Origin: Verrucomicrobiales bacterium
GTDB taxonomy: Bacteria > Verrucomicrobiota > Verrucomicrobiia > Verrucomicrobiales > DEV007
NCBI GenBank assembly: GCA_016795385.1
Contig: JAEUHI010000072.1
Span: forward strand, 1-64,000
Direction: 5' to 3'
DNA: 64,000 nucleotides
Positions 16,639 to 24,570 of the stretch are shown one piece after another (within the stretch, counting starts at the first letter, position 1; every line of letters starts with the position of its first letter). The position numbers and the translations under genes are program-made. The notes under the pieces are model-generated. The model searched no databases. It was not told the DNA's origin and worked only from the letters and a program-made list of their open reading frames with translations.

Positions 16639-18258
16639 TCAGCGCACTCCGGCCCCTGACTCGCGCCGGACGTTTGAGATCGGAGTTTGCGGATTCCGTC
16701 CACCGTCGGCGGGGGTGGTGAGAAGGATGCCGGAGAGAGAGGCATTCACCGTCTCCAAAGCCACCCGCGTCTCCCGCAAGCGCCGCGCCGAAAAGCCGCG
16801 ATAGGGCGTGAAAACCGCGTTGTGATCCGCCATCGAAGTCAACACCACCGCGTCCGAGACCTCGTGGATCGAAGGTGAGGAAACGAGAATGTAATCGAAC
16901 CGGCTGCGCAAATCGCGGACGAGGTCCTGCATCCGTTTGCCGTTGAGAAGCCCCCCCGGATCCTCGTGGAGGGGGCCCGTCGGCATGAACCAGAGATTGG
17001 CCCGGCGCGAGCGGATCACGGTTTCCTCCAAACGCATTTCGCCGCTCAGATAGTCGGAGAGTCCGGGATGATGGCCCGCCTCAAAGAAGACATGCAAGGC
17101 AGGTCTGCGGAAATCGGCATCGATCACCAGCACGGTGCGGCCGGAATCGGCCAAGACCGAGGCGAGATGGACGATCGATTCACCTCCGGCCGTGGCGGAC
17201 CGCATCGGCATCACGTTCAACCAGACACAATCCTCGAACGGGAGTCGCAGGAGACGGTTCCGCACCTCCCGGTAGGGCTCGAGAAACGACGCGGGTAATT
17301 CGCCGGGGGAGACGGAGGCATTCCCCCCGATCGGAGCAAATCCGGCGAAGTGGAGTTGAAATCTCCCCATCAGGTCCGCGATCGCATTCCAGCGGGAACG
17401 ACGAAAGGCCAGCGAAATCCCGATCACCGAAAACGTGCCAACGATAAGCCCCGATCCAAGGAGACCCGGCACACTGAGCCAGAACGGCATCATCGCCACC
17501 GCGCGATCGGGCAAGGCGGGAGCGACGAGCCGGGCGGTGCCTTTCGCCTCGCCCGCCTCGATGACGGCGAGCTGATGTTTGGCTTCAAGGGAATGGATGA
17601 GATTTTTGACCGAGACCAGACGCCGACGGCGATCCTCCACGGTGGCGGAGGAGCCGGACTCCCCCTCCGCGAGCAGGGCGACCAATCCGGTTTCGATCGA
17701 GTCGACTTCGCGATGTCTCTCGCGGATTTCCTCTTCGAGGCGCAGCACCTTGGCGCGGGCCTCGGCCACAGCTTCGGCATCCTTCCGCCCCACAAAACGG
17801 TCCGCGATCGCATTCGTCAATTCACAGGCGGCGGCGGGGGAGTCGTCGAGCGCACGCAAGAGGATGCCGTTGGATTGCGGCAGCACCTCGACCTTCACCC
17901 GCGAGGAGAGCCGGGTCATCAGGGCCTCCACGTCGTGAAGTTCCCAACGTGCCGCTAGTCCAAGGGGCCCGGCCACCTCCGAGAGCAGGGCACGGCTGCC
18001 GAGTTCCGCCGCCTCACGCACCGGATCATGGACAGGACGGGTCCGGAAGTCCGCTTTCGCCACCTCCGGAGCCTCGACCAACCGGGGTGAGCCCAGCGAA
18101 AGGCGGGCCTCGGCCTCATAGAGTGTCGGGACATTTCGCTTCACGGCGGCTCCCCCGAGAAACACGATGGATCCGATCAGCAAAACCAGCGGCCAGCGCG
18201 AAGTCAGCAAGTAGAGGCAGTCGCCCCAACCGAACTTCACGTTATGACCAGAAACCAT
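16639..18258 (-). CDS. Polysaccharide co-polymerase/BY-kinase-like protein with degenerate ATPase site
   Basis: A 539-residue Wzc-like protein: Wzz-type chain-length domain with membrane segments near 23-38 and 255-280, a coiled coil at about 180-215, and a C-terminal BY-kinase-type P-loop domain (about 340-515). Walker A' is intact (V-L-V-I-D-A-D-F-R-R-P, 379-382 IDAD). Walker A reads S-A-T-A-G-G-E-S (354-361) without the essential GK-S/T lysine, and Walker B reads I-L-V-S-S-P-S instead of I-I-D-T-P-P. The C-terminal tyrosine cluster is absent. I infer a non-catalytic pseudokinase. The ATG at 18258 has a good ribosome binding site (GGAG). No polysaccharide gene is nearby. Confidence 0.8.
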   Translation of the reverse strand: MVSGHNVKFGWGDCLYLLTSRWPLVLLIGSIVFLGGAAVKRNVPTLYEAEARLSLGSPRLVEAPEVAKADFRTRPVHDPVREAAELGSRALLSEVAGPLGLAARWELHDVEALMTRLSSRVKVEVLPQSNGILLRALDDSPAAACELTNAIADRFVGRKDAEAVAEARAKVLRLEEEIRERHREVDSIETGLVALLAEGESGSSATVEDRRRRLVSVKNLIHSLEAKHQLAVIEAGEAKGTARLVAPALPDRAVAMMPFWLSVPGLLGSGLIVGTFSVIGISLAFRRSRWNAIADLMGRFQLHFAGFAPIGGNASVSPGELPASFLEPYREVRNRLLRLPFEDCVWLNVMPMRSATAGGESIVHLASVLADSGRTVLVIDADFRRPALHVFFEAGHHPGLSDYLSGEMRLEETVIRSRRANLWFMPTGPLHEDPGGLLNGKRMQDLVRDLRSRFDYILVSSPSIHEVSDAVVLTSMADHNAVFTPYRGFSARRLRETRVALETVNASLSGILLTTPADGGRNPQTPISNVRRESGAGVR

Positions 18259-18615
18259 AAACTCCAGATTATGCGGATTTTCTGGTTTTACAAACAAATT
18301 ATGGATGTCTTTGTTTGTCTCGATTTCCCGCTTGGAGCGGGCACCCTAAAAACCTTTGCGCATACGGAAGGATGCGAGCTGTGGAGAGATTGGGCGGGCC
18401 GAAGTGGAGGCCGGTCGTCTCTCAGCTTCTCCGGGGCGCACAATACCCTGCACCTGTCTTCGGATCCCCTTTGCAACGTCCACGCAAACACAAAAGCCAA
18501 GGCACAAACGCCAAGCCACAAACTTCGCTGCGCGAGCTCCGGCTTTCCCAAGAGAGAGGCGCGAGGATCATGAATCCTTCGCGCCTCCAAATCCGGATGT
18601 TCGGACCAGGCCCGG
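18259..18615. other. Gene-free 357-base interval upstream of the BY-kinase-like gene and downstream of recA
   Basis: No coding sequence or RNA gene could be recognised. The interval holds an AT-richer stretch before the BY-kinase-like start, a run of repeated short words (ACAAA..GCCAA, about 18485-18530) and an imperfect hairpin near recA (listed separately). Confidence 0.5.
18556..18587 (-). terminator. Imperfect hairpin downstream of recA
   Basis: GAGGCGCGAGGAT (18556-18568) pairs with ATCCTTCGCGCCTC (18574-18587) with a one-base bulge, 29 bases past the recA stop. The minus-strand tail is not T-rich, so termination activity is uncertain. Confidence 0.4.
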
Positions 18616-19824
18616 TCACTTCCCGGCGATCTTGTCGAGAGCGGCCTTCACCTCGGCTTCGATATCGGCGTAGAGCGACTCATCAGCCTTGAGAACATCC
18701 TTGGCCGCGTCACGACCCTGCGCGATCTGAGTGCCCTTGAAGCTGATCCACGATCCACGTTTCTGGAGGATCTCGTGCTCAATGGCGAGATCGAGCAGCG
18801 AACCCACCGCCGAGATGCCTTCGTTGAACATGATGTCGAACTCGGCCTCACCATAAGGCGGTGCCACCTTGTTCTTCACGACTTTCAACTTGGTGCGGTT
18901 GCCGGTGACGGAGCCGTCCGCGGATTTGATACTGCCGGTGCGCCGGATATCGCAACGGACGGAGCTGTAGAACTTGAGGGCACGGCCACCCGGCTGCGTC
19001 TCAGGGTTTCCAAACATGATCCCGACTTTCTCACGGATCTGGTTGGTGAAGATGACGACGGTGCGGGCCTTCGAGATGATCGCGGTGAGCTTGCGAAGCG
19101 CGGCGCTCATGAGGCGGGCCTGCGCCCCGACCGTGGCGTCGCCGATCTCGCCGTCGAGTTCCTGCTTCGTCACGAGCGCGGCGACGGAATCGAGCACGAT
19201 GACATCGAGGGCATTCGAGCGGACCAGGGTTTCGACGATGCGGAGCGCTTCTTCACCGGAGCTGGGCTGGGAGAGGAGGAGGTTGTCCAGATCTACGCCA
19301 AGACGGCGGGCATATTGGGGATCGAGAGCGTGCTCGACGTCGACGAATGCGGCCAGTCCGCCCCGCTTCTGCGCCTGGGCGATCACTGTCAGGGTGAGCG
19401 TCGTCTTACCGGACGATTCCGGACCATAGACTTCGACAATCCGGCCGCGCGGGAAACCGCCTGCCCCGAGGGCGCGATCGATCAAGACGTTGCCGGTCGG
19501 GATGACCTCGACATCGATGCGATTGTCGGTGCCGAGACGCATGATGGCGGATTCGCCGAAATCCTTTTGAATCTGGGAGATCGCAAGATCGAGATTTTTT
19601 GCCCGGGCATCGGCGATGCGGCTGGTCTCTTTGTCGTTGCCTCGGTCGTTGCTTTTGGGTGCGGCCATGTCTGATGCGGGTGCGGTTGGAGAGGTGGAAC
19701 GCGTCGCCGTTTTTCGCGCTGCGGCCGCCTTGGGAGTGGATGAAACGGATTCAGGATCCGCGGCCGGGAGATCGGCGAGGTTCACACGTTCTTCGGCTTC
19801 GTTAGGAGATAGCAGTTCAACCAT
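18616..19824 (-). CDS. recA: Recombinase RecA with N-terminal extension
   Basis: A 402-residue RecA, the strand-exchange ATPase of homologous recombination and SOS co-protease. Walker A G-P-E-S-S-G-K-T-T is at 134-142. The L1/L2 regions (G-E-I-G-D, and F-T-N-Q-I-R-E-K-V-G) and the C-terminal acidic-basic tail are normal. About 52-70 N-terminal residues, rich in Ala/Ser/Thr/Pro, precede the conserved core. An in-frame ATG at 19668 (M-A-A-P-K-S-N) would give a standard 350-residue RecA and is the main alternative start. The gene diverges from trpS, and a candidate LexA site lies about 42 bases upstream of the ATG at 19824. Confidence 0.93.
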   Translation of the reverse strand: MVELLSPNEAEERVNLADLPAADPESVSSTPKAAAARKTATRSTSPTAPASDMAAPKSNDRGNDKETSRIADARAKNLDLAISQIQKDFGESAIMRLGTDNRIDVEVIPTGNVLIDRALGAGGFPRGRIVEVYGPESSGKTTLTLTVIAQAQKRGGLAAFVDVEHALDPQYARRLGVDLDNLLLSQPSSGEEALRIVETLVRSNALDVIVLDSVAALVTKQELDGEIGDATVGAQARLMSAALRKLTAIISKARTVVIFTNQIREKVGIMFGNPETQPGGRALKFYSSVRCDIRRTGSIKSADGSVTGNRTKLKVVKNKVAPPYGEAEFDIMFNEGISAVGSLLDLAIEHEILQKRGSWISFKGTQIAQGRDAAKDVLKADESLYADIEAEVKAALDKIAGK

Positions 19825-19865
19825 GGGATGACAAATTGTTGTTTCGGGAGCAAAATATCAGAAGA

Positions 19866-19879
19866 TGTTCACCCGTCCA
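19866..19879 (-). promoter_or_regulatory. Candidate LexA (SOS) box in the recA promoter
   Basis: The 14 bases read TGTTC-ACCC-GTCCA on the plus strand (TGGAC-GGGT-GAACA on the minus strand). They match the verrucomicrobial LexA consensus TGTTC-N4-GAACA at 8 of 10 defined positions. The site is 41 bases upstream of the first recA start codon. Confidence 0.6.
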
Positions 19880-19888
19880 GTAAAAACG

Positions 19889-19901
19889 TGAACAATGTTC
19901 A
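19889..19901. promoter_or_regulatory. Palindrome TGAACAATGTTCA in the recA-trpS intergenic region
   Basis: A perfect 13-base inverted repeat (6-base arms, central A) placed 10 bases beyond the candidate LexA box. The half-sites TGAAC/GTTCA share the GAAC core of the SOS box but in a different spacing. It could be a second operator. Confidence 0.4.
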
Positions 19902-19997
19902 TTTTAGGCGTTGGGACGGGATTTGATTTCGTCGAGACCTGTTGGATGCTGCGTGCTCCAATCGTCGTGGCGACGGTGGGACCACCCGATTTTCTCC

Positions 19998-20963
19998 ATG
20001 CGCATTCTTTCCGGCATTCAACCGAGCGGCCGTCTCCATATCGGCAATTTCTTCGGCATGATGGAGCCCTCGATCCGCCTCCAGGACGAGGGCGATGCCT
20101 TCTATTTTATCGCGGACTATCACGCGCTGACCTCGACGCACGATCCGAAGGCCTTGAGGGAGAACGTCCGCAATCTGGCGATCGATTTCCTCGCCTGCGG
20201 ACTCGATCCTGACAAAGCCACCTTCTGGAGGCAATCCGATGTGGTCGAAGTGACTGAACTCGCCTGGATCCTCAGCTGCGTGACGCCGATGGGCCTGCTG
20301 GAGCGCTGCGTCTCCTACAAGGACAAGATCGCCCAGGGCATCTCGCCTTCGCACGGCCTCTTCGCTTACCCGGTGCTGCAGGCGGCGGACATCGTCATCT
20401 TCGACGCGAACGTCGTGCCGGTGGGCCGCGATCAGAAACAGCACCTCGAGGTGACGCGCGACATCGCGCAGAAGTTCAACGATCGCTACGGCGATGGTTT
20501 GCTGGTGATCCCGGAGCCACGCATCCGCGAGGAGACCGCGGTGGTGCCCGGTCTGGATGGACGGAAGATGAGCAAGAGCTACGACAATGCGATCGACCTC
20601 TTCGAGGAGACGGAAAAGAAGCTGCGCTCGAAGATCATGAAGATCGTGACCGACTCGACGCCGGTCGAAGCGCCGAAGGATCCCACGGACAACTACATCG
20701 TGCAGCTCTACCGCCTCTTCGCGACACCGGACGAGGTCGGGGAGATGGAGGCCTCCTTCCGTGCCGGGGGCCAGGGTTACGGCCACTACAAACAACAGCT
20801 CTTTGAACGCATCCGCGATTACTTCGCACCGATGCGCGAACGCCGGGAAGCTCTCGTCAACGATCCGGGCTATGTCGATGACGTGCTCGCAACCGGTGCC
20901 GCTAAAGCACGGACCGAGGCACGCAAGGTGATCGACCGGGTCCGCGCGGCCGTGGGCATGTGA
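19998..20963 (+). CDS. trpS: Tryptophan--tRNA ligase
   Basis: A 321-residue class I aminoacyl-tRNA synthetase that charges tRNA-Trp. The H14-I-G-N17 signature and the K190-M-S-K-S194 loop are both intact, and the tryptophan-pocket block G-L-F-A-Y-P-V-L-Q-A-A-D-I is present. The ATG at 19998 (M-R-I-L-S-G-I-Q-P-S-G) matches the family; the in-frame start upstream at 19911 adds 29 unrelated residues. It diverges from recA. The 96-base leader shows no obvious T-box or trp leader peptide. Confidence 0.96.
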   Translation: MRILSGIQPSGRLHIGNFFGMMEPSIRLQDEGDAFYFIADYHALTSTHDPKALRENVRNLAIDFLACGLDPDKATFWRQSDVVEVTELAWILSCVTPMGLLERCVSYKDKIAQGISPSHGLFAYPVLQAADIVIFDANVVPVGRDQKQHLEVTRDIAQKFNDRYGDGLLVIPEPRIREETAVVPGLDGRKMSKSYDNAIDLFEETEKKLRSKIMKIVTDSTPVEAPKDPTDNYIVQLYRLFATPDEVGEMEASFRAGGQGYGHYKQQLFERIRDYFAPMRERREALVNDPGYVDDVLATGAAKARTEARKVIDRVRAAVGM

Positions 20964-21017
20964 CGAGGGGTCCTTGGTCGGTGGGCAAGCAACAGAGATC
21001 GTTCCAAGCAGCCGGAC

Positions 21018-21041
21018 CTTTTACCGTTTACCTTTTACCTC
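21018..21041. repeat. Short tandem word repeat (TTTTACC-type)
   Basis: CTTTTACCGTTTACCTTTTACCT, three 6-7 base units, in the 117-base gap between trpS and the next gene; the same style of intergenic heptad repetition as elsewhere in the window but a different word. Confidence 0.4.
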
Positions 21042-21080
21042 CCCTCTCGCACTGACCTGAGGCCTTCCCGCCTCAAGTGC

Positions 21081-21605
21081 CTACTCCTTCTTCTTGAAAT
21101 ACTCAGCCGGATCCACCGGAGGTTTGCGTTTCGGAGTCTCGGGTGCGGCGGCGGGTGCCGGGGCCGGGTTTTCAGTCTTGGTCTTCGCTGGCTCGGCCGG
21201 AACCTCCATCTTCGCGGGCGGGGGAAACACCGCGTCAGGCGCCAGGATGGTGACTTGCTTCGGATCGGTGAGTTTGATCTGTGGCTTGCCTTGATAGATG
21301 GCGATGGCGCCCCCCACCGCGATTCTCTTGCCCTCAAAGGCATCGGACGGTTCGCCTTCGGGAAACTGGCCGAGGTCGCTCTTGAAGGTCACGAGGAAGA
21401 ACGCGGCGTCTTTGAAATTCACGAAGTTGGTGCCCGAAGCCGACTTCTTCGAACCCGTCGTCTCACCGTAGACGACGACTTTCTGCCCCTCTTTGGCAAG
21501 TAACGCTTCCGTATCTCCGGCAGCGAGGTAGAGGGTGTCCTCCCCTTCAGCGGCTGAAAAGAGGAAGAGGGAACTGAAAAGCCAGGCTGCGGGAAGGATT
21601 TTCAT
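21081..21605 (-). CDS. Secreted OB-fold-like protein
   Basis: A 174-residue protein with a signal peptide (cleavage near F-S-A-A-E-G). The domain at about 35-125 has the pattern of an extracytoplasmic OB-fold (E-G-Q-K-V-V-V-Y-G-E-T, N-F-V-N-F-K-D, E-G-K-R-I-A-V-G-G-A-I, G-K-P-Q-I-K-L), and a Pro/Ala/Lys-rich tail ends in basic/acidic residues. Such domains bind nucleic acid or oligosaccharides; the ligand here is unknown. Its ATG overlaps the stop of the upstream gene by 4 bases (21602-21605), so both are translated from one message. Confidence 0.6.
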   Translation of the reverse strand: MKILPAAWLFSSLFLFSAAEGEDTLYLAAGDTEALLAKEGQKVVVYGETTGSKKSASGTNFVNFKDAAFFLVTFKSDLGQFPEGEPSDAFEGKRIAVGGAIAIYQGKPQIKLTDPKQVTILAPDAVFPPPAKMEVPAEPAKTKTENPAPAPAAAPETPKRKPPVDPAEYFKKKE

Positions 21606-22252
21606 GGAGCTTCGTGATCGGGATTGTGGAGACCGGCGACACGACCGTTCGCATAGACGACGGCGATTTCAGAGATCCTCGGAGGGGCGACTTCCTGGAT
21701 TACGATCACGGAATCGCCGATGGCTTCGAGCACCGGCCGGTCGTGGGGCACGACTTCAAAGGCGACCCGCGGCCCACCCGGATAAGGGCTTTCGAGGAGA
21801 TCGGCCAACTCCTCAGCGGGGAGAAAACGGCCGGAGAGCTCCTTCCACTCGGCGGGATAGTGATCCCGATTGGCGCGCGCGTAAGCTTCGCACGCGACAA
21901 AAAGGCGCGAGGCCTGGGCGCGGCTTTCGGCGCGATGTTTCGTCTCCTGGTCCGCCCGCCATTTTTGCACGGCAGGAAAGGAAAGTCCCACGAGCAGCAC
22001 GATCAGGGGAAAGGAGAACAGCGAGAAATAGCTCAACCAAAGCGAAAAGGTCGCGAACCGCCTCCCCCGCAGGGAATGCGCGATACATTCGTAACGGGCG
22101 ACATGGCCGAGGATCGCGGCGATGGAGGCGAACAAGAGTCCGAAGACCAGCCACGTCGTCGCGAATCCCAGGATCGCGAAGACAGCACCAAAAATGGCCT
22201 TTTTCGACCATTCGAGCGGCACGGGACCGGAGGCTGGAGTCAGGGAGCTCAT
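21602..22252 (-). CDS. DUF4190-like membrane protein
   Basis: A 216-residue protein. Two membrane segments (about 20-45 and 75-95) flank a G-H-V-A-R motif as in DUF4190 domains. A soluble C-terminal domain (about 100-215) includes V-A-C-E-A-Y-A-R-A-N-R-D-H-Y-P, a pattern also seen after pilin-like helices in Verrucomicrobia proteins. The start at 22252 (M-S-S-L-T-P) follows a 20-base gap after the MFS gene stop. Function unknown. Confidence 0.6.
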   Translation of the reverse strand: MSSLTPASGPVPLEWSKKAIFGAVFAILGFATTWLVFGLLFASIAAILGHVARYECIAHSLRGRRFATFSLWLSYFSLFSFPLIVLLVGLSFPAVQKWRADQETKHRAESRAQASRLFVACEAYARANRDHYPAEWKELSGRFLPAEELADLLESPYPGGPRVAFEVVPHDRPVLEAIGDSVIVIQEVAPPRISEIAVVYANGRVAGLHNPDHEAP

Positions 22253-22272
22253 CACGTCTTGGCGATTTCTTA

Positions 22273-23484
22273 TCACGGGACCGAGCCCGGGGAAACCGCA
22301 ATTTCCCCGGTCGATTCCCGGGGCGGAATCCGCGAGAACAAAAACGCGATGATGAGGAGGGCACAGGTCGCCAACCCCGCACCGAGAAGCAGGTTCGTGC
22401 GAAGATCGAAGGTGGAGGCGACCCATCCCGCGGACAAGCTGCCGATCACCCTCGCGCTGCCGGTAATCGCCATCGTGTAAACGCCTTGGATCGAATTCCG
22501 GAACTCATCGCCGGCGAGCCGGTTGAGAAACATCACCGGCCCCACGTAGAGGGCGAGCACCTCGAATCCATGCCCGAGCTGGGCGACCACGGCCACCACC
22601 GGATGGGGGAAAAACGAGAGCAACAGCATACGCGTGACCATGCAGCACAGTCCGAGCACAAGGATACCCTTGAGGCGGATCTTGCTCTGCAGCCACGGCA
22701 TCATCAAGGTGCAGCCCACCTCGACGAGCACTCCGAGATTGATGATGAGTGCGATGTAGGGCTTCGGTACCCTCACTACTTCGTCGAGGTAATTCCCGAT
22801 GAAGGCGTAGTAGGTCGCCGCTGCGATCAGGGCGAACAAGAGCCCGATCGAGAGCCATCGGGCATTCGGCGCGAAAATCGCCCCCAGCGCTTGTCGCGAC
22901 GGCAATCGCGATGGCACCGCACTGACCGGGCGCTCCACCGGACGCAGGGTGAAACTGTTTGCCAGACTGAGCAGGCAGAAAAACACGGAGCAGGGAAGAA
23001 TGAGACGGGGCTCTGCTCCCTTGAGGAGCGGGTAATAGAGGATCAGGCTGGGCAGGATGTATCCCATCGTCCCCCAGATCCTCACCGTGGGATACTCGAC
23101 GGACCGTCCGGTGCGTTTCCGCTCCGCCTCGGCGAGTGAAAAGAAGTATCCATCCTGCAAAGGCAGCATCGCCACGGAAGCGAGTCCGTGAAAGACAAAC
23201 AGGGTCAGTGTCAGGGCGATGTGCTGTGAAAAGAACATCAACGTGAGGACCACCGCGCTGCAGGTGAACGCGGTCGCGAGAATGCGGCGGGTGTCGAGGT
23301 TTCGATCCGCCAGCAGAGTGATGAGCACCGGCGAGCAGAGCGTCGGCACGCCCATCAGGGCCATCGCGAACCCGATCTGCAGGAAATCAAAACCTCCTTG
23401 CTCCCGCAAGAACACGGTGATGAGGGGCATGATGCTGCCGATCGCGGCGTAACTCACGAAGAACTGGCGACGGATGGCGGTCAT
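22273..23484 (-). CDS. MFS transporter
   Basis: A 403-residue permease with about 12 membrane helices, related to the MFS_1-like group (phenylpropionate, nucleoside or sugar permeases). The family's D-R-N-L-D-T-R-R loop between helices 2 and 3 and the V-R-I-W-G-T-M-G-Y-I motif in helix 5 are visible. Substrate cannot be told. It probably starts a three-gene minus-strand unit with the DUF4190-like and OB-fold-like genes. Confidence 0.82.
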   Translation of the reverse strand: MTAIRRQFFVSYAAIGSIMPLITVFLREQGGFDFLQIGFAMALMGVPTLCSPVLITLLADRNLDTRRILATAFTCSAVVLTLMFFSQHIALTLTLFVFHGLASVAMLPLQDGYFFSLAEAERKRTGRSVEYPTVRIWGTMGYILPSLILYYPLLKGAEPRLILPCSVFFCLLSLANSFTLRPVERPVSAVPSRLPSRQALGAIFAPNARWLSIGLLFALIAAATYYAFIGNYLDEVVRVPKPYIALIINLGVLVEVGCTLMMPWLQSKIRLKGILVLGLCCMVTRMLLLSFFPHPVVAVVAQLGHGFEVLALYVGPVMFLNRLAGDEFRNSIQGVYTMAITGSARVIGSLSAGWVASTFDLRTNLLLGAGLATCALLIIAFLFSRIPPRESTGEIAVSPGSVP

Positions 23485-23610
23485 GCGGGATCACCGGATC
23501 GGATTGGCGACCTCCGGTGGAAATGGTCTCGCAGAGAATCCCCCATCCCCTGTCGGAGTCAATCAATGCGGGGAGACCCCCACCATTTCATCTTCTCCGG
23601 TTAAGCCAAC

Positions 23611-23648
23611 AAAAAACCCGTTCCGGCATACACCGGAGCGGGTTTTTT
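23611..23648. terminator. Strong bidirectional Rho-independent terminator
   Basis: AAAAAACCCG.TCCGG...CCGGA.CGGGTTTTTT: an 11-bp stem (one G-T mismatch) with A- and T-runs on both sides, so it can act on both strands. It lies 28 bases past the stop of the pilin-like gene. Confidence 0.88.
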
Positions 23649-23675
23649 GGATGGGGTTTTTCCTGATGGAAAAAA

Positions 23676-24383
23676 TCAGTCGGGGAGGAGCACGTTGTCC
23701 TGTTTGGTGTCGAGATAACCGCCGGAGGTCTCGCCTTCGTCGTTCACTTCACGCTCCTCGAAGATGTTCTCGACCAAGCGGTCCTTGCTTCGGATGGTGG
23801 CACCCGGTGCGCCGGAAGTGAGGGACTCTTCGATGACGTGGCCACCGCAATATCCGACAACCGCCTTCTTGGACTTCAACCACGGGTGATACTCGTTGTA
23901 GGCACCGGGATCATCCATGAGGCCGTCAGCGACAAGCGGAGAGCGGCTGAAGCTCGTATCGGTTTGCCCGGTGACATACACGTAAACGTTCTCTTGAGAT
24001 TCCAGTTCACCATCTTCCTTGGGGGGCTGGATCTTGTCGGGGTGTTTCGTCTGGATCCAGAAAACGATCTCGGTATCGATGTAATCGGGAATCAGCACGT
24101 TGAATGCTTCCGTCGAGGTCTTGAGGGAGTCGTCGCTGTCACTTCCACCCTCACTGGCCTTGTCAGGATCAAACGAAGGGAAGAGCCCCTCCCAATCCGC
24201 CGCAAAGGCGCGGCAGCCGAGAAGGATCTGCTTGATGTTGTTGACGTCCTTGGTGCGTTTGGCGCGCTCCTGGATGCCGTTGTAGGCGGGCATGGCGGAG
24301 CTCGCGAGGATGCCGATGATCGCGATGACGACCAGCAGCTCGATCAGGGTGAAGGCACCCCGTTTTTGGCTGTTCACTTTCAT
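23676..24383 (-). CDS. Type IV pilin-like/type II secretion pseudopilin protein
   Basis: A 235-residue protein with a class III signal: cleavage after Gly in K-R-G/A-F-T-L-I-E-L-L, then the conserved hydrophobic helix (V-V-I-A-I-I-G-I-L-A). The C-terminal part is soluble, acidic and glycine-rich. Hundreds of such DUF1559/GspG-like proteins occur in Verrucomicrobia and Planctomycetes, and their role is mostly unknown. The gene is monocistronic, between its own promoter region and a strong terminator, and not beside other assembly genes. Confidence 0.85.
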   Translation of the reverse strand: MKVNSQKRGAFTLIELLVVIAIIGILASSAMPAYNGIQERAKRTKDVNNIKQILLGCRAFAADWEGLFPSFDPDKASEGGSDSDDSLKTSTEAFNVLIPDYIDTEIVFWIQTKHPDKIQPPKEDGELESQENVYVYVTGQTDTSFSRSPLVADGLMDDPGAYNEYHPWLKSKKAVVGYCGGHVIEESLTSGAPGATIRSKDRLVENIFEEREVNDEGETSGGYLDTKQDNVLLPD

Positions 24384-24570
24384 GGTGTGGTTTTTGGGTT
24401 ATGTTGGGTATGTTGGCCCCCGGGGGTCAGCCCTTCGGCCGTATTTAGTGCTGGAGATGACATCGTAAATACCTCATCTCCGGGTCGAGAATGACATTTT
24501 CGGAGAAATCCGACAAGAAAAATCCCCGCCTTTCGACAACTTTTTCCAAGTTCCATCCGGAGCCACCTCC

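Noticed and set aside
19905..19997. Possible trp leader peptide or T-box before trpS
   Set aside because: No run of Trp codons, no T-box sequence and no terminator hairpin could be found.
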